A DNA stretch of 64,000 nt from Flammeovirga pectinis (GCF_003970675.1 NZ_CP034562.1:5058501-5122500); one strand, 5' to 3'. Positions 19,747 to 27,665 are shown, counted from the first letter of the stretch. A program made the numbers and translations. Notes: generated from the letters alone by a model not told the origin.

Positions 19747-21192
19747 TCAGATTCTTAATTGCAATTGCATAACAAAAAGACCTGCGTTATCTGTTACTTT
19801 TAATTCTTGCTTAGCATTTTCCATGTATATTGGACGTAATGAATAAGCTGCTGTTACTTTTACATTCTGACCTATTATAGCCCAGTTTACACCATAATCA
19901 CTTTGGAAAGATGCTTCGTCTAAACCTTCTAAATTCTTATAAGTAAAGGCTACAAACGGCTGTATCTTTTTTTCTGAATCATAAATTGTCTTAGGTAATG
20001 TATAGCCTATTTCTGTATGAAAAATGCTTCCAGTACCGTGAGAGAATTGAGCAAAACCAGGTCCTTGTGGAGGTGTTGTACCGTTAGGGTCACTAGCAGC
20101 GAATCCACCCAAAACATGCGAAGTTCTTAAATAATCATCACCATATTGATAGTTATAATAAACTGCATAAGCTGTTAAACCACCTTTACTATGACCTAAT
20201 GGAGTACTTAAGAAAACATCTGCTGCAAATTTTGTAATATTATTTGTTTCCATTACAAAATCTCCATTTACATCTTCTTTATAAGTTCCTGTTCCCCCTG
20301 GTTGATATTGAAAACCAGCACCAATGTTAAAAACTCTTTTTTGTCCAAAGTAATTCATTTGGCTTGCTCCAGAAACAGATTGAGACTCTACATCCCAAAA
20401 TTGCCAGAATAAATAGCCATTATAGTTATAGTTGGTTTGTTTTAAAAGATGAGTATCACCAACTTCAATTTGTCCATTGCTAGCAAAAGTTTCCATTTCA
20501 GCTTCGTTCATTGGTTTTCCACCATAACCAACAGTTCCAGCATCTGCACTAATAATTGGCTTATTGATAGAAAACTGATACCCTAATTTTTTTAAAGTAA
20601 CACCTCTTACAAAAACACCCATCTGTCTTACAATTGCATCTGTTCTATTTACTTCTGGGAAATTAAAGCCTGGGTTGTCAAGAATAAGGTAGTTATTAGA
20701 ACCAACTCTTGATAAACGAGAAAGTCCTTGCCAAAAGTGAATACCTCCACCAACGTAACTTTTATCTGCAATTTTCATTTGCCCCTGAAAGTCGTGCACA
20801 TACACATTGTCATAAATTGACGAATATGTACCATCACTAGTAGCACCAAAATGAGCAAACAATAGGTATTTACCTTCAATATTAGCATAGAACATTGTTC
20901 TAATTCTACGCATAGCAAAATCACTAAAGTTATTAATAGGCTCTTGAGATAGCTTATTAATAGTTCCAGGGTTAGTTTCTCCAGCTCTCCACCACGTCTG
21001 AATACCAATTATTGTTTTAAAATAAGATGTTTTTTCTTTATTAAGATCTAAACGAAGACCACGCTTAAAAACATCAACACTTTTTTCGTATGATGTTTTC
21101 TCTTGTTTAATTTCAGTCTCTTGTTCTTCTTGTGCAAAAATTGATAATGAGATAAGAGTTAAAATTAATACAGATAATAATTTTTTATTCAT
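19747..21192 (-). CDS. Porin-like outer-membrane beta-barrel protein
   Basis: The protein of about 481 residues has a signal peptide (MNKKLLSVLILTLISLSIFA) and a lysine/glutamate-rich spacer. A barrel follows with alternating strands, including RRIRTMFYANIEGKYLLFAHFG, GGIHFWQGLSR, FSINKPII, and a typical barrel end LFVMQLQLRI. It resembles phosphate-selective-porin-type (OprP/OprO) barrels in layout, but I do not recognise the exact family. The ATG at 21192 is chosen because the signal peptide begins there and a -7 box lies at 21223-21230; the upstream in-frame extension would precede the promoter. Confidence 0.6.
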   Translation of the reverse strand: MNKKLLSVLILTLISLSIFAQEEQETEIKQEKTSYEKSVDVFKRGLRLDLNKEKTSYFKTIIGIQTWWRAGETNPGTINKLSQEPINNFSDFAMRRIRTMFYANIEGKYLLFAHFGATSDGTYSSIYDNVYVHDFQGQMKIADKSYVGGGIHFWQGLSRLSRVGSNNYLILDNPGFNFPEVNRTDAIVRQMGVFVRGVTLKKLGYQFSINKPIISADAGTVGYGGKPMNEAEMETFASNGQIEVGDTHLLKQTNYNYNGYLFWQFWDVESQSVSGASQMNYFGQKRVFNIGAGFQYQPGGTGTYKEDVNGDFVMETNNITKFAADVFLSTPLGHSKGGLTAYAVYYNYQYGDDYLRTSHVLGGFAASDPNGTTPPQGPGFAQFSHGTGSIFHTEIGYTLPKTIYDSEKKIQPFVAFTYKNLEGLDEASFQSDYGVNWAIIGQNVKVTAAYSLRPIYMENAKQELKVTDNAGLFVMQLQLRI

Positions 21193-21222
21193 GTAATGAT
21201 AGAGTTCAATAATAATGTTCTG

Positions 21223-21230
21223 CAAAGATA
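21223..21230 (-). promoter_or_regulatory. Probable -7 box for the porin-like gene
   Basis: Minus strand reads TATCTTTG (TAnnTTTG), placing transcription start about 20 bases before the ATG at 21192. A -33 box is not evident. Confidence 0.4.
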
Positions 21231-21291
21231 TTGTAGATACATTTCATAAAAAAGGTGAAGAATCTCTATCTAACGATATATTAACATGATT

Positions 21292-21723
21292 TCAATCATA
21301 AAATTCTTTTAACTCCTGTTCTACACGAGCCATTTTATGTTCAACTATTTTTCTAGTATGATGATCTATCCAATGCTCTTTATTGATCACATTAGTATTA
21401 ATACTCTCATAAGAAATGTAAGGGATTCCAAGTGCTTCAAACTCAATTTGAAGATGATCTTCGATAATAACAAAGTTGGTATGTATATCATTACTTAATT
21501 GATATACCTCAATGAGTTCATTTTTTATACTATCTCTTATTTTATTTCTAAACTTAGTTATCTCGAACTTCTCTTTTTGTTGCTGTTCAATAATATCGAT
21601 ATCAGGAATAGTGTATTCAGAAAAAGAATCCCAGTATTTTTCGAAGTTAACATCGATAGCATTTTGAGAGAAGCCAAAAAATGGAAGGATAGTAAAAGTT
21701 AATAGGGTAATAATATTTTTCAT
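21292..21723 (-). CDS. Small secreted protein of unknown function
   Basis: This 143-residue protein has a signal peptide (MKNIITLLTFTILPFFGFSQ) and an otherwise charged, helical body: EKYWDSFSEYTIPDIDIIEQ, KIRDSIKNELIEVYQLSNDI, KMARVEQELKEFYD at the end. No lipobox, membrane segment or known catalytic motif is seen, and I do not recognise a family. It lies upstream of the porin-like gene on the same strand, but the porin gene has its own likely promoter. Confidence 0.6.
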   Translation of the reverse strand: MKNIITLLTFTILPFFGFSQNAIDVNFEKYWDSFSEYTIPDIDIIEQQQKEKFEITKFRNKIRDSIKNELIEVYQLSNDIHTNFVIIEDHLQIEFEALGIPYISYESINTNVINKEHWIDHHTRKIVEHKMARVEQELKEFYD

Positions 21724-21862
21724 GATTGGTAATAGTTAGGATTTACTCTACACTTTCATAAACTCAAATAATGAGCTTAAGTTCAAGAAAATATTTTTTT
21801 CAATGTAATAAATAGCACCTTAAAAGATTTTTCTATCATATCAGTATTATTCTTTTTTTCAC

Positions 21863-21898
21863 AAAAAAAAGCCTTTACACACTAAATGCGTAAAGGCT
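21863..21898 (-). terminator. Terminator of lpd
   Basis: Stem AGCCTTTAC (21870-21878) with GTAAAGGCT (21890-21898). On the minus strand an eight-base T-run follows the stem. Confidence 0.8.
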
Positions 21899-21925
21899 AA
21901 TTGATATGTTACAATTTAATATTGC

Positions 21926-23329
21926 TTACAAGTGAATACACTCGTCATATGCTAAAGCTGCAGCCTCCATTACCGCTTCAGATAATGTTGGGTGAGGGTG
22001 AACAGCAGTAATAATTTCATGTCCAGTTACTTCTAACTTACGGCCAACAACTGCTTCAGCAATCATTTCTGTAACGTTAGAGCCAATCATGTGACATCCT
22101 AACCATTCGCCATATTTTGCATCAAAGATTACTTTTACAAAACCTTCTTTATGACCAGCAGCACTTGCTTTACCAGATGCAGTGAATGGGAATTTACCAA
22201 CTTTAATTTCGTAACCAGCTTCTTTAGCTTGTTCTTCAGTGTAACCTACAGAAGCAATCTCTGGCGATGCATAAGTACAACCAGGGATGTTATTGTAGTT
22301 CATTGGTTCAGGAGACATGCCTGATATTTTTTCAACACAAATAATACCTTCGTGAGATGCAACGTGTGCTAAAGCAGGACCTTTAACAATATCACCAATT
22401 GCAAAAACAGAAGGAATATTAGTTTGGTAGTAATCATTGATTAGTACTTTTCCTTTGTCGTGTGCAACACCAACTTCTTCAAGACCAATGCCTTCTAAGT
22501 TAGTTTCTACACCTACAGCAGAAAGAACAACATCACATTCAATTACTGTTTCTTTTCCTTTTTTATTGTCAGTAATTTTAACAACACAACCTTCACCTTC
22601 TGTTTCCACAGTTTGAACAGCCGCATTTGTCATTACTTTAATACCTTGTTTTTTGAAGTTACGCTCAAGTTCTTTAGAAACGTCAGCATCTTCGTTAGGT
22701 ACGATACGAGGTAAATATTCAACTACAGTTACTTCTGTACCAATAGAGTTATAGAAGTAAGCGAATTCAACACCAATTGCTCCAGAACCCATTACAACCA
22801 TTTTCTTAGGTTGGTTTTCAAGAGTCATTGCCTGACGGTAGCCAATTACTTTTTTACCATCAATTTTGATATGAGGAAGCTCTTTTGCTCTACCACCAGT
22901 TGCTAAAATGATCTTATCAGCATCATAAACAGTAGCTTTACCTTCAGCATCAGTTACTTCAACTTGCTTAGGACCTACTAATTTACCAAAGCCTAAAAGT
23001 TTCTCAATCTTATTCTTTTTGATTAAGAACTCAACACCTTTACTCATTCCTGCAGCTACACCACGGCTTCTTTGAACCATTGCAGAAAAATCTGCTTCTG
23101 CGCCTTCTACGTTAATACCAAAGTCTTTTGCATGGTTAATGTATTGAAATACTTGACCACTTTTTAAAAGCGCTTTTGTTGGGATACATCCCCAGTTAAG
23201 ACAGATACCACCGATTTCAGCTTTTTCTACAACCGCTACTTTCATTCCTAGTTGAGAAGCACGGATTGCTGCCACGTAACCACCTGGGCCACTACCGATG
23301 ACAATCAGATCAAATTTTGTTGCTGACAT
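21926..23329 (-). CDS. lpdA: Dihydrolipoyl dehydrogenase
   Basis: This is the E3 flavoprotein of 2-oxoacid dehydrogenase complexes and/or the glycine cleavage system. In 467 residues it has the FAD motif GSGPGGYVAAIRA, the redox-active disulfide in GGICLNWGCIPTKALL, and the NAD motif GSGAIGVEFAYFYNSIG. The second FAD site is FAIGDIVKGPALAHVASHEG, and the catalytic His-Glu pair is in HPHPTLSEAVMEAA. It stands alone, with no E1 or E2 gene beside it, so it probably serves more than one complex. Confidence 0.95.
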   Translation of the reverse strand: MSATKFDLIVIGSGPGGYVAAIRASQLGMKVAVVEKAEIGGICLNWGCIPTKALLKSGQVFQYINHAKDFGINVEGAEADFSAMVQRSRGVAAGMSKGVEFLIKKNKIEKLLGFGKLVGPKQVEVTDAEGKATVYDADKIILATGGRAKELPHIKIDGKKVIGYRQAMTLENQPKKMVVMGSGAIGVEFAYFYNSIGTEVTVVEYLPRIVPNEDADVSKELERNFKKQGIKVMTNAAVQTVETEGEGCVVKITDNKKGKETVIECDVVLSAVGVETNLEGIGLEEVGVAHDKGKVLINDYYQTNIPSVFAIGDIVKGPALAHVASHEGIICVEKISGMSPEPMNYNNIPGCTYASPEIASVGYTEEQAKEAGYEIKVGKFPFTASGKASAAGHKEGFVKVIFDAKYGEWLGCHMIGSNVTEMIAEAVVGRKLEVTGHEIITAVHPHPTLSEAVMEAAALAYDECIHL

Positions 23330-23456
23330 AATTGATTTACTATTAATATAATTTTTCGTTTTCTGTTTCGTGTGGCAATTTCGTAAAAATTCCCATGCAA
23401 AAATACACCTTAGTGAACAAAATAAAAATGATGAACCAAATCACTTTAATATTCCG

Positions 23457-23464
23457 TACTTTTG
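23457..23464 (+). promoter_or_regulatory. Possible -7 box for the small membrane protein gene
   Basis: TACTTTTG fits TAnnTTTG about 40 bases before the ATG at 23503. A -33 element is not clear. Confidence 0.35.
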
Positions 23465-23502
23465 TATAAAGAAATAAGTTTATTATTTAAATAATTTTGA
23501 AG

Positions 23503-23778
23503 ATGAAAAGAGCACCATTTTTCAAGCTTCTCCAGTATCGAACATTTAATTTTACCACTAGACATTACGATGCTGATAAAGAAGAAAGAGAGGCAAGAAT
23601 AAAAGCACTTAGAGAGAAATACATAGACCAAGATAGTATAGATAAAAGTGCAGAAGGTTTAGAAAGAAGTATCTCATTTTCCAAAGAAAGAGCAAGAAGA
23701 ACAGAACGTAAACCAATACTAATTAGGGCAGCAATATTGGTTGGTATTTTTGCATTACTTTATATGTTTTTTAAATAG
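23503..23778 (+). CDS. Small tail-anchored-like membrane protein
   Basis: This 91-residue protein has a basic, charged body (FNFTTRHYDADKEEREARIK, SFSKERARRTERKP) and one C-terminal membrane helix, AAILVGIFALLYMFFK. The ATG at 23503 is preferred over a TTG at 23497. Similar small proteins with an F-N-F/Y...R-Y-Y-D...KEE pattern occur widely in Bacteroidota and are sometimes mislabelled as riboflavin synthase subunits; I recall that link but cannot verify it here. The function is unknown. It precedes the deoxynucleoside kinase cluster by about 165 bases. Confidence 0.65.
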   Translation: MKRAPFFKLLQYRTFNFTTRHYDADKEEREARIKALREKYIDQDSIDKSAEGLERSISFSKERARRTERKPILIRAAILVGIFALLYMFFK

Positions 23779-23869
23779 CAATTATTTGAAAATCAATTGT
23801 TAGTAATTGTTGAGTCTGTTGTTAACAGTCTTTCTATTATTAATGAGTGGAATCTTTTTTTAAATACTA

Positions 23870-23877
23870 TATATTTG
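23870..23877 (+). promoter_or_regulatory. Probable -7 box for the first deoxynucleoside kinase
   Basis: TATATTTG matches TAnnTTTG 67 bases before the ATG at 23944. No convincing -33 box. Confidence 0.4.
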
Positions 23878-23943
23878 CACCACTTGATTGATGAGCATGT
23901 GCTGTCAGTCTTTTATTACTTCATACTTCAGAGTTTATAATTC

Positions 23944-24576
23944 ATGTATATAGCAATAGCCGGAAACATAGGATGTGGAAAAACCACTTTAACCCAGTTG
24001 CTTTCAGACCGTTTTGGTTGGAGAGCATTGTTCGAGAGTACAACTAATAATCCTTATTTAGAGGATTTTTACGAGGACATGGAAAAATGGGCTTTTCACT
24101 TACAAACCTATTTCTTAAATCACCGTTTTGAACAAATTCAGGAAGCAACAATAGATAATCCGGTTATTCAAGACAGAAGTCTTTACGAAGGAACTTATGT
24201 TTTTACTGAAAATTTAAGACGCTCTGGGTTAATTAATCAACGTGATTTCGAAAACTATACAGCGTTATCGAAATTATATGAAGCTAAAGCAAATGCTCCT
24301 CATTTATTAATTTATTTAAGAGCAGATATAGATAAACTTCAGAAGAATATTCAAAAAAGAGGTCGTGATTACGAACAATCTATCCCTTCAGAATACCTTT
24401 CAAATTTAAATGAATTGTATGAAGAATGGATTGGTAATTATGATAAAGGTGGTTTATTAGTTGTAGATGTAAATGATGTGGACTTTGTAAATAACCCACA
24501 TGATTTTGAAAGAATAGCATCTGCAATAGAATCAGCAATGCGTATCAGAAAGTCGCCAATGGGCTCAATGATCTAA
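23944..24576 (+). CDS. Deoxynucleoside kinase, paralogue 1
   Basis: The 210-residue enzyme phosphorylates deoxynucleosides for salvage. P-loop GNIGCGKTTLTQ starts at about residue 7. The substrate-binding segment is FYEDMEKWAFHLQTYFLNHR. The catalytic motif of the family is QDRSLYEGTYVF, and the LID arginines are in QKRGRDYEQS. These are the features of the dCK/dGK-type dNK family of Bacteroidota and Firmicutes. It is the first of three tandem paralogues, and the intergenic gap to the second is only 28 bases. Which nucleoside it prefers cannot be read from the sequence. Confidence 0.9.
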   Translation: MYIAIAGNIGCGKTTLTQLLSDRFGWRALFESTTNNPYLEDFYEDMEKWAFHLQTYFLNHRFEQIQEATIDNPVIQDRSLYEGTYVFTENLRRSGLINQRDFENYTALSKLYEAKANAPHLLIYLRADIDKLQKNIQKRGRDYEQSIPSEYLSNLNELYEEWIGNYDKGGLLVVDVNDVDFVNNPHDFERIASAIESAMRIRKSPMGSMI

Positions 24577-24604
24577 TTAACTCAATTGAATAAAATATTT
24601 TACT

Positions 24605-25228
24605 ATGTATATAGCAATCGCCGGAAATATAGGCAGTGGCAAAACAACGTTAACAGGTAAGTTAGCAGAACACTTTGGTTGGGAACCTAGATACGAAAGT
24701 GCAGATGATAACCCTTACTTAGAAGATTTTTATGGCGATATGTCTCGTTGGGCATTCCCTTTACAGATATATTTCTTAAATAGTAGATTTCGTCAGGTAA
24801 TGGAAGTGTCTAAAAATGATGCTCCTATTATACAAGACCGTTCTATTTATGAAGATGCTCATATATTTGCTCGTCAGTTAAATAACGACGGACACCTTAC
24901 AAATAGAGACCAAGAATGCTTTAATAAAGTATTTAATTCGGTAACAGATCATGCTCCAGCTCCAGATTTATTAATTTATTTACGTACTAGCGTTCCTCAA
25001 TTGATAGATCATATTCGTAAACGTGGCCGTGAGTATGAACAAAGTATATCTAGAGCTTACCTTACAGGTTTAAATGAATTCTACGAAGAGTGGATTTCTA
25101 ATTATGATCAAGGTAAACTATTAGTAATTGATATGGAAGATCTAGACTTTGTGGAAAATAAAGTAGATTTTGATCAAATTATTGGAAGCATCGATGCTGA
25201 ATTACAAGCAGCAAAAGCTCGTGTATAA
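24605..25228 (+). CDS. Deoxynucleoside kinase, paralogue 2
   Basis: This 207-residue paralogue has P-loop GNIGSGKTTLTG, FYGDMSRWAFPLQIYFLNSR, QDRSIYEDAHIF and RKRGREYEQS. The P-loop Cys of paralogue 1 is Ser here, and the segment before the LID differs (LRTSVPQLIDHIRKR). It is almost certainly in one transcript with paralogue 1. A weak inverted repeat (ATAGTGTA at 25255-25262, TACACTAT at 25279-25286) lies behind it and may partly terminate before paralogue 3. Confidence 0.9.
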   Translation: MYIAIAGNIGSGKTTLTGKLAEHFGWEPRYESADDNPYLEDFYGDMSRWAFPLQIYFLNSRFRQVMEVSKNDAPIIQDRSIYEDAHIFARQLNNDGHLTNRDQECFNKVFNSVTDHAPAPDLLIYLRTSVPQLIDHIRKRGREYEQSISRAYLTGLNEFYEEWISNYDQGKLLVIDMEDLDFVENKVDFDQIIGSIDAELQAAKARV

Positions 25229-25371
25229 TTCTTAATAGAATTAACGATTTCTAGATAGTGTATGTTATTTAATTAGTGTACACTATTTATATGCTCTTTT
25301 TTAAATAAGAAGCATAAACCTCTTTTATTATCAATCAAAAAAAAGAACACTTTTAGGTGTTGCCATACAAT

Positions 25372-25986
25372 ATGCAGTACGTTGCTATCGCAGGAAATAT
25401 AGGATCAGGTAAAACAACTTTAACGAAAAAGCTTTCTGAACATTTTGGTTGGATTGCTGAATACGAAAGTACGGCCGACAATCCTTACTTAGAAGATTTT
25501 TATACGGATATGAGAAGATGGGCATTCCATACTCAAGTTCGTTTTTTAGATAATAGTTTTCAGCAAGCTGTAGAAATTAGATCTAGTAAAACTCCAATTG
25601 TACAAGATCGTTCTTTTGATGAAAACGCATATATTTTTGCAAGAAACCTACATACTTCCGGTCAGATGGATGATAGGGATTTTGAGTCGTACTGGAAGCT
25701 TTTTACAACAATGTCCTCCCAGTTGCCAAAACCCGATTTATTAATCTACCTTGATACGGATTATGATCGCTTAAATTCACAGATATTAAAACGTGGAAGA
25801 AGTTACGAACAAGCTATCCCAGAAGAGTATTTAAGAAACCTGAATACTTTATATAATGAATGGATAGATACTTACGAAGGACCTCTTCTTAGAGTAAAAA
25901 TGTCGGAACATGATTTTGTAGAACAATCAGAAGATTTCTATAAAATTGTAAATGACATTGATAAAGCTCTAGCGTTGGTAAAATAA
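25372..25986 (+). CDS. Deoxynucleoside kinase, paralogue 3
   Basis: This 204-residue paralogue has P-loop GNIGSGKTTLTK, FYTDMRRWAFHTQVRFLDNS and LKRGRSYEQA. Its catalytic segment reads QDRSFDENAYIF: the Tyr after DRS in the two other copies is changed, and the residue after it is Asp. This may alter substrate choice. The ATG at 25372 gives an N-terminus (MQYVAIAGNIG) that aligns with the paralogues, so an upstream GTG at 25357 is unlikely. A terminator follows. Confidence 0.9.
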   Translation: MQYVAIAGNIGSGKTTLTKKLSEHFGWIAEYESTADNPYLEDFYTDMRRWAFHTQVRFLDNSFQQAVEIRSSKTPIVQDRSFDENAYIFARNLHTSGQMDDRDFESYWKLFTTMSSQLPKPDLLIYLDTDYDRLNSQILKRGRSYEQAIPEEYLRNLNTLYNEWIDTYEGPLLRVKMSEHDFVEQSEDFYKIVNDIDKALALVK

Positions 25987-26009
25987 ATATCTAGAAAATA
26001 TATTTTAAG

Positions 26010-26050
26010 TGGCCTCATCATCTATTAAAAAGGTGGTGAGGCCATTTTTT
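26010..26050 (+). terminator. Terminator after the kinase cluster
   Basis: TGGCCTCATCATC (26010-26022) pairs with GGTGGTGAGGCCA, including two G-T wobbles, and is followed by a T-run. Confidence 0.75.
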
Positions 26051-26070
26051 TATACCTTAAATTTTAAATC

Positions 26071-26703
26071 ATGCAAGATATTATTCACTTAGATGTATTT
26101 GTTATTACGGCGTTAATTTTTGTAATGACACCTGGTATTGATACTATTTTTGTTTTAAACAAAGCCATTAGCGAAGGCAAAACAGTAGGAGTATATTCAA
26201 CTTTAGGAATAAACGTAGGCGTGATAGTGCATACGTTCTTTGCAGCTATGGGCTTATCACTTATTGTAGCTCAATCTGCCATTGCTTTTCTAATACTTAA
26301 ATATTGCGGAGCAGCATACTTATTTTACCTTGGCATAACAAGCCTTTTGAGTAAAGAAGAATTAAATGTGAAATTTGATGACAATAAAGGTCAAAAATCT
26401 AATAAAGAGCATTTCTTATCTGGGGTAATAACAAATGTATTAAACCCTAAAGTAGCACTGTTCTTCTTATCATTTTTTCCTCAGTTTATAAAAGAAGAAG
26501 CAATAGGTAATGCGTTTCCTTTTCTTGTGTTGGGTAGTATATATGCATTCTTAGGAGTGATATGGTTCTTGATAATTACTTATTTTTCAACTCTTTTTTC
26601 AGAAAAACTCAGAAGAAATAAAAAGTTTAATACTTATTTAAATAAATGTTCTGGTATTATCTTTTTACTGATGGGAATTAAAGTGTTGTTTAAAAGTAAA
26701 TGA
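26071..26703 (+). CDS. LysE/RhtB-family amino acid exporter
   Basis: The 210-residue integral membrane protein has about six hydrophobic segments. It has the LysE family signature near the N-terminus (FVMTPGIDTIFVLNKAISEG, the P-G-P/P-G-I type box), followed by GVYSTLGINVGVIVHTFFAA and VLNPKVALFFLSFFPQFI. These exporters move amino acids or derivatives (homoserine, threonine, leucine) out of the cell; the substrate is not predictable. It stands as a single gene between two terminators. Confidence 0.88.
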   Translation: MQDIIHLDVFVITALIFVMTPGIDTIFVLNKAISEGKTVGVYSTLGINVGVIVHTFFAAMGLSLIVAQSAIAFLILKYCGAAYLFYLGITSLLSKEELNVKFDDNKGQKSNKEHFLSGVITNVLNPKVALFFLSFFPQFIKEEAIGNAFPFLVLGSIYAFLGVIWFLIITYFSTLFSEKLRRNKKFNTYLNKCSGIIFLLMGIKVLFKSK

Positions 26704-26743
26704 TTAATACACGGGTAGTCAGTTGTTTAAATGTAGTGTAAAG

Positions 26744-26766
26744 AACTGCTAGTGAGTAGTTTTTTT
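26744..26766 (+). terminator. Terminator of the LysE-family gene
   Basis: AACTGCT (26744-26750) pairs with AGTAGTT (26755-26761), one G-T pair, then a T-run. Confidence 0.65.
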
Positions 26767-27096
26767 CAATATAGATAATATAATTCTGTTAAGAATAGTG
26801 ATTAAAAGTGAATATAAAGACATTAAAAGGATGTTTTTTATAATCATATTACGATAAGAATATATAAAGTAGTATCTTTGCCCCTCGATGAAAAATCGGA
26901 TTTATGTTTAATTCTACTATTTAATATAGTTGGGTTATAGATTTATCTATTTAATGATGTTAATGGTATTAAATTGATTTTTATGTAAAACAGACATTAT
27001 CAGCCTATTAATGAACTTTATTAGTTGCTGTTTTTGTTAATACTACTGAAAATCAAGCTGTTTAACTGAAAAAAGTGAATAATGCAGTGAATTCGG
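26767..27096. other. 330-base gene-free stretch upstream of rpmH
   Basis: No reading frame of credible length is present. A TATCTTTG at 26873-26880 matches the -7 consensus, but nothing codable follows it. Just after it is a small hairpin, CGAT/ATCG around 26886-26898. It may be a second, distal rpmH promoter with a long leader, or the start of a small RNA. The rest is AT-rich with no strong pairing that I can see. Confidence 0.4.
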
Positions 27097-27128
27097 TTTG
27101 CCATTTTGCTTAAGTATGATTACTTTTG
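27097..27128 (+). promoter_or_regulatory. rpmH promoter (Bacteroidota sigma-ABfr type)
   Basis: TTTG (27097-27100), 20-base spacer, TACTTTTG (27121-27128). Both elements and the spacing match the -33/-7 consensus. Transcription should start about 25 bases before the rpmH ATG. Confidence 0.8.
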
Positions 27129-27160
27129 CAAGCCGAAAAATTCTAATCTTACATAGTACG

Positions 27161-27319
27161 ATGAAAAGAACATTTCAACCTTCAAGCCGCAAGAGAAGAA
27201 ACAAGCATGGTTTCCGTCAAAGAATGCTTTCAGCAAACGGACGTAACGTTCTTGCAGCAAGAAGAAAAAAAGGAAGAAAAAGCCTTACAGTTTCTGATTC
27301 AAGAAAACATAAGGCGTAG
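27161..27319 (+). CDS. rpmH: 50S ribosomal protein L34
   Basis: The 52-residue protein begins [20 protein letters not shown] and has the conserved [20 protein letters not shown] core and a basic tail. An upstream in-frame ATG at 27098 exists, but the promoter -7 box lies within that extension, which fixes the start at 27161. rpmH and rnpA are normally adjacent; here about 346 bases separate them, holding a small gene and a structured RNA. Confidence 0.97.
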   Translation: MKRTFQPSSRKRRNKHGFRQRMLSANGRNVLAARRKKGRKSLTVSDSRKHKA

Positions 27320-27368
27320 ATAGCACTCTAAAGTAGAGTGTGTTTCAGAACACTAAAAATTTAATGTG

Positions 27369-27491
27369 ATGAAAACTCGTGTCGCAAAAAAAATCTTGTC
27401 TAAACAAGAGAAATTAAATTACAACAAAGGTCAAGTTCAAAAAGCTGAACGCCTTGTTGCAAAAAAACAAAAAGCTGCCGCTAACGCGTAA
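27369..27491 (+). CDS. 40-residue basic peptide between rpmH and rnpA
   Basis: The frame starts with ATG at 27369, only 49 bases after the rpmH stop, and reads MKTRVAKKILSKQEKLNYNK, then GQVQKAERLVAKKQKAAANA, stop TAA at 27489-27491. It is strongly basic (11 Lys, 3 Arg) and predicted helical, with no signal or membrane helix. Position in the rpmH transcript and composition suggest a ribosome- or RNA-associated peptide, which is inference. It ends only about 15 bases before the structured element at 27506. Confidence 0.65.
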   Translation: MKTRVAKKILSKQEKLNYNKGQVQKAERLVAKKQKAAANA

Positions 27492-27505
27492 TTGATTTTA
27501 CGTAA

Positions 27506-27618
27506 GCAGCTTTTATCCATGCGTCTCTGTGAGGTGCATTTGCACCTCGCGGAAGCCCGCGCATAGGTCAAAAGCTGAAGGTTCGGCGGCAGCAAGTACG
27601 ACGAACCTTCACTTTTTT
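27506..27618 (+). ncRNA. GC-rich structured RNA element ending in a terminator-like hairpin
   Basis: This stretch is much richer in G+C than its surroundings and folds by eye into nested stems. The outer stem is CAGCTTTT (27507-27514) with AAAAGCTG (27570-27577). Next is CCATGCG (27517-27523) with CGCATaGG (27560-27567). Inside are two hairpins: GAGGTGC/GCACCTC (27531-27548), and GCGG-AAGC-CCGC (27549-27560), which competes for one base with the stem before it. A 3' hairpin GAAGGTTCG (27577-27585) / CGAACCTTC (27602-27610) is followed by six Ts (27613-27618). It could be a processed small RNA, a regulatory leader for rnpA, or an elaborate terminator. I do not recognise it as SRP RNA, 6S, tmRNA or a known riboswitch. 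Confidence 0.6.
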
Positions 27619-27665
27619 GTTTATAGACCTATCAAAACAATGTGTTTAATCACATAGTAATTCTT

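Noticed and set aside
25344..25362. AACAC/GTGTT hairpin just before the third kinase as a riboswitch
   Set aside because: Only five base pairs, no aptamer-like structure; probably chance.
27506..27618. Could the structured RNA be the SRP (4.5S) RNA?
   Set aside because: The conserved domain IV loop around GGTC...GGAAG...AGCAG is absent; only a short GGAAGC occurs by chance in one hairpin.
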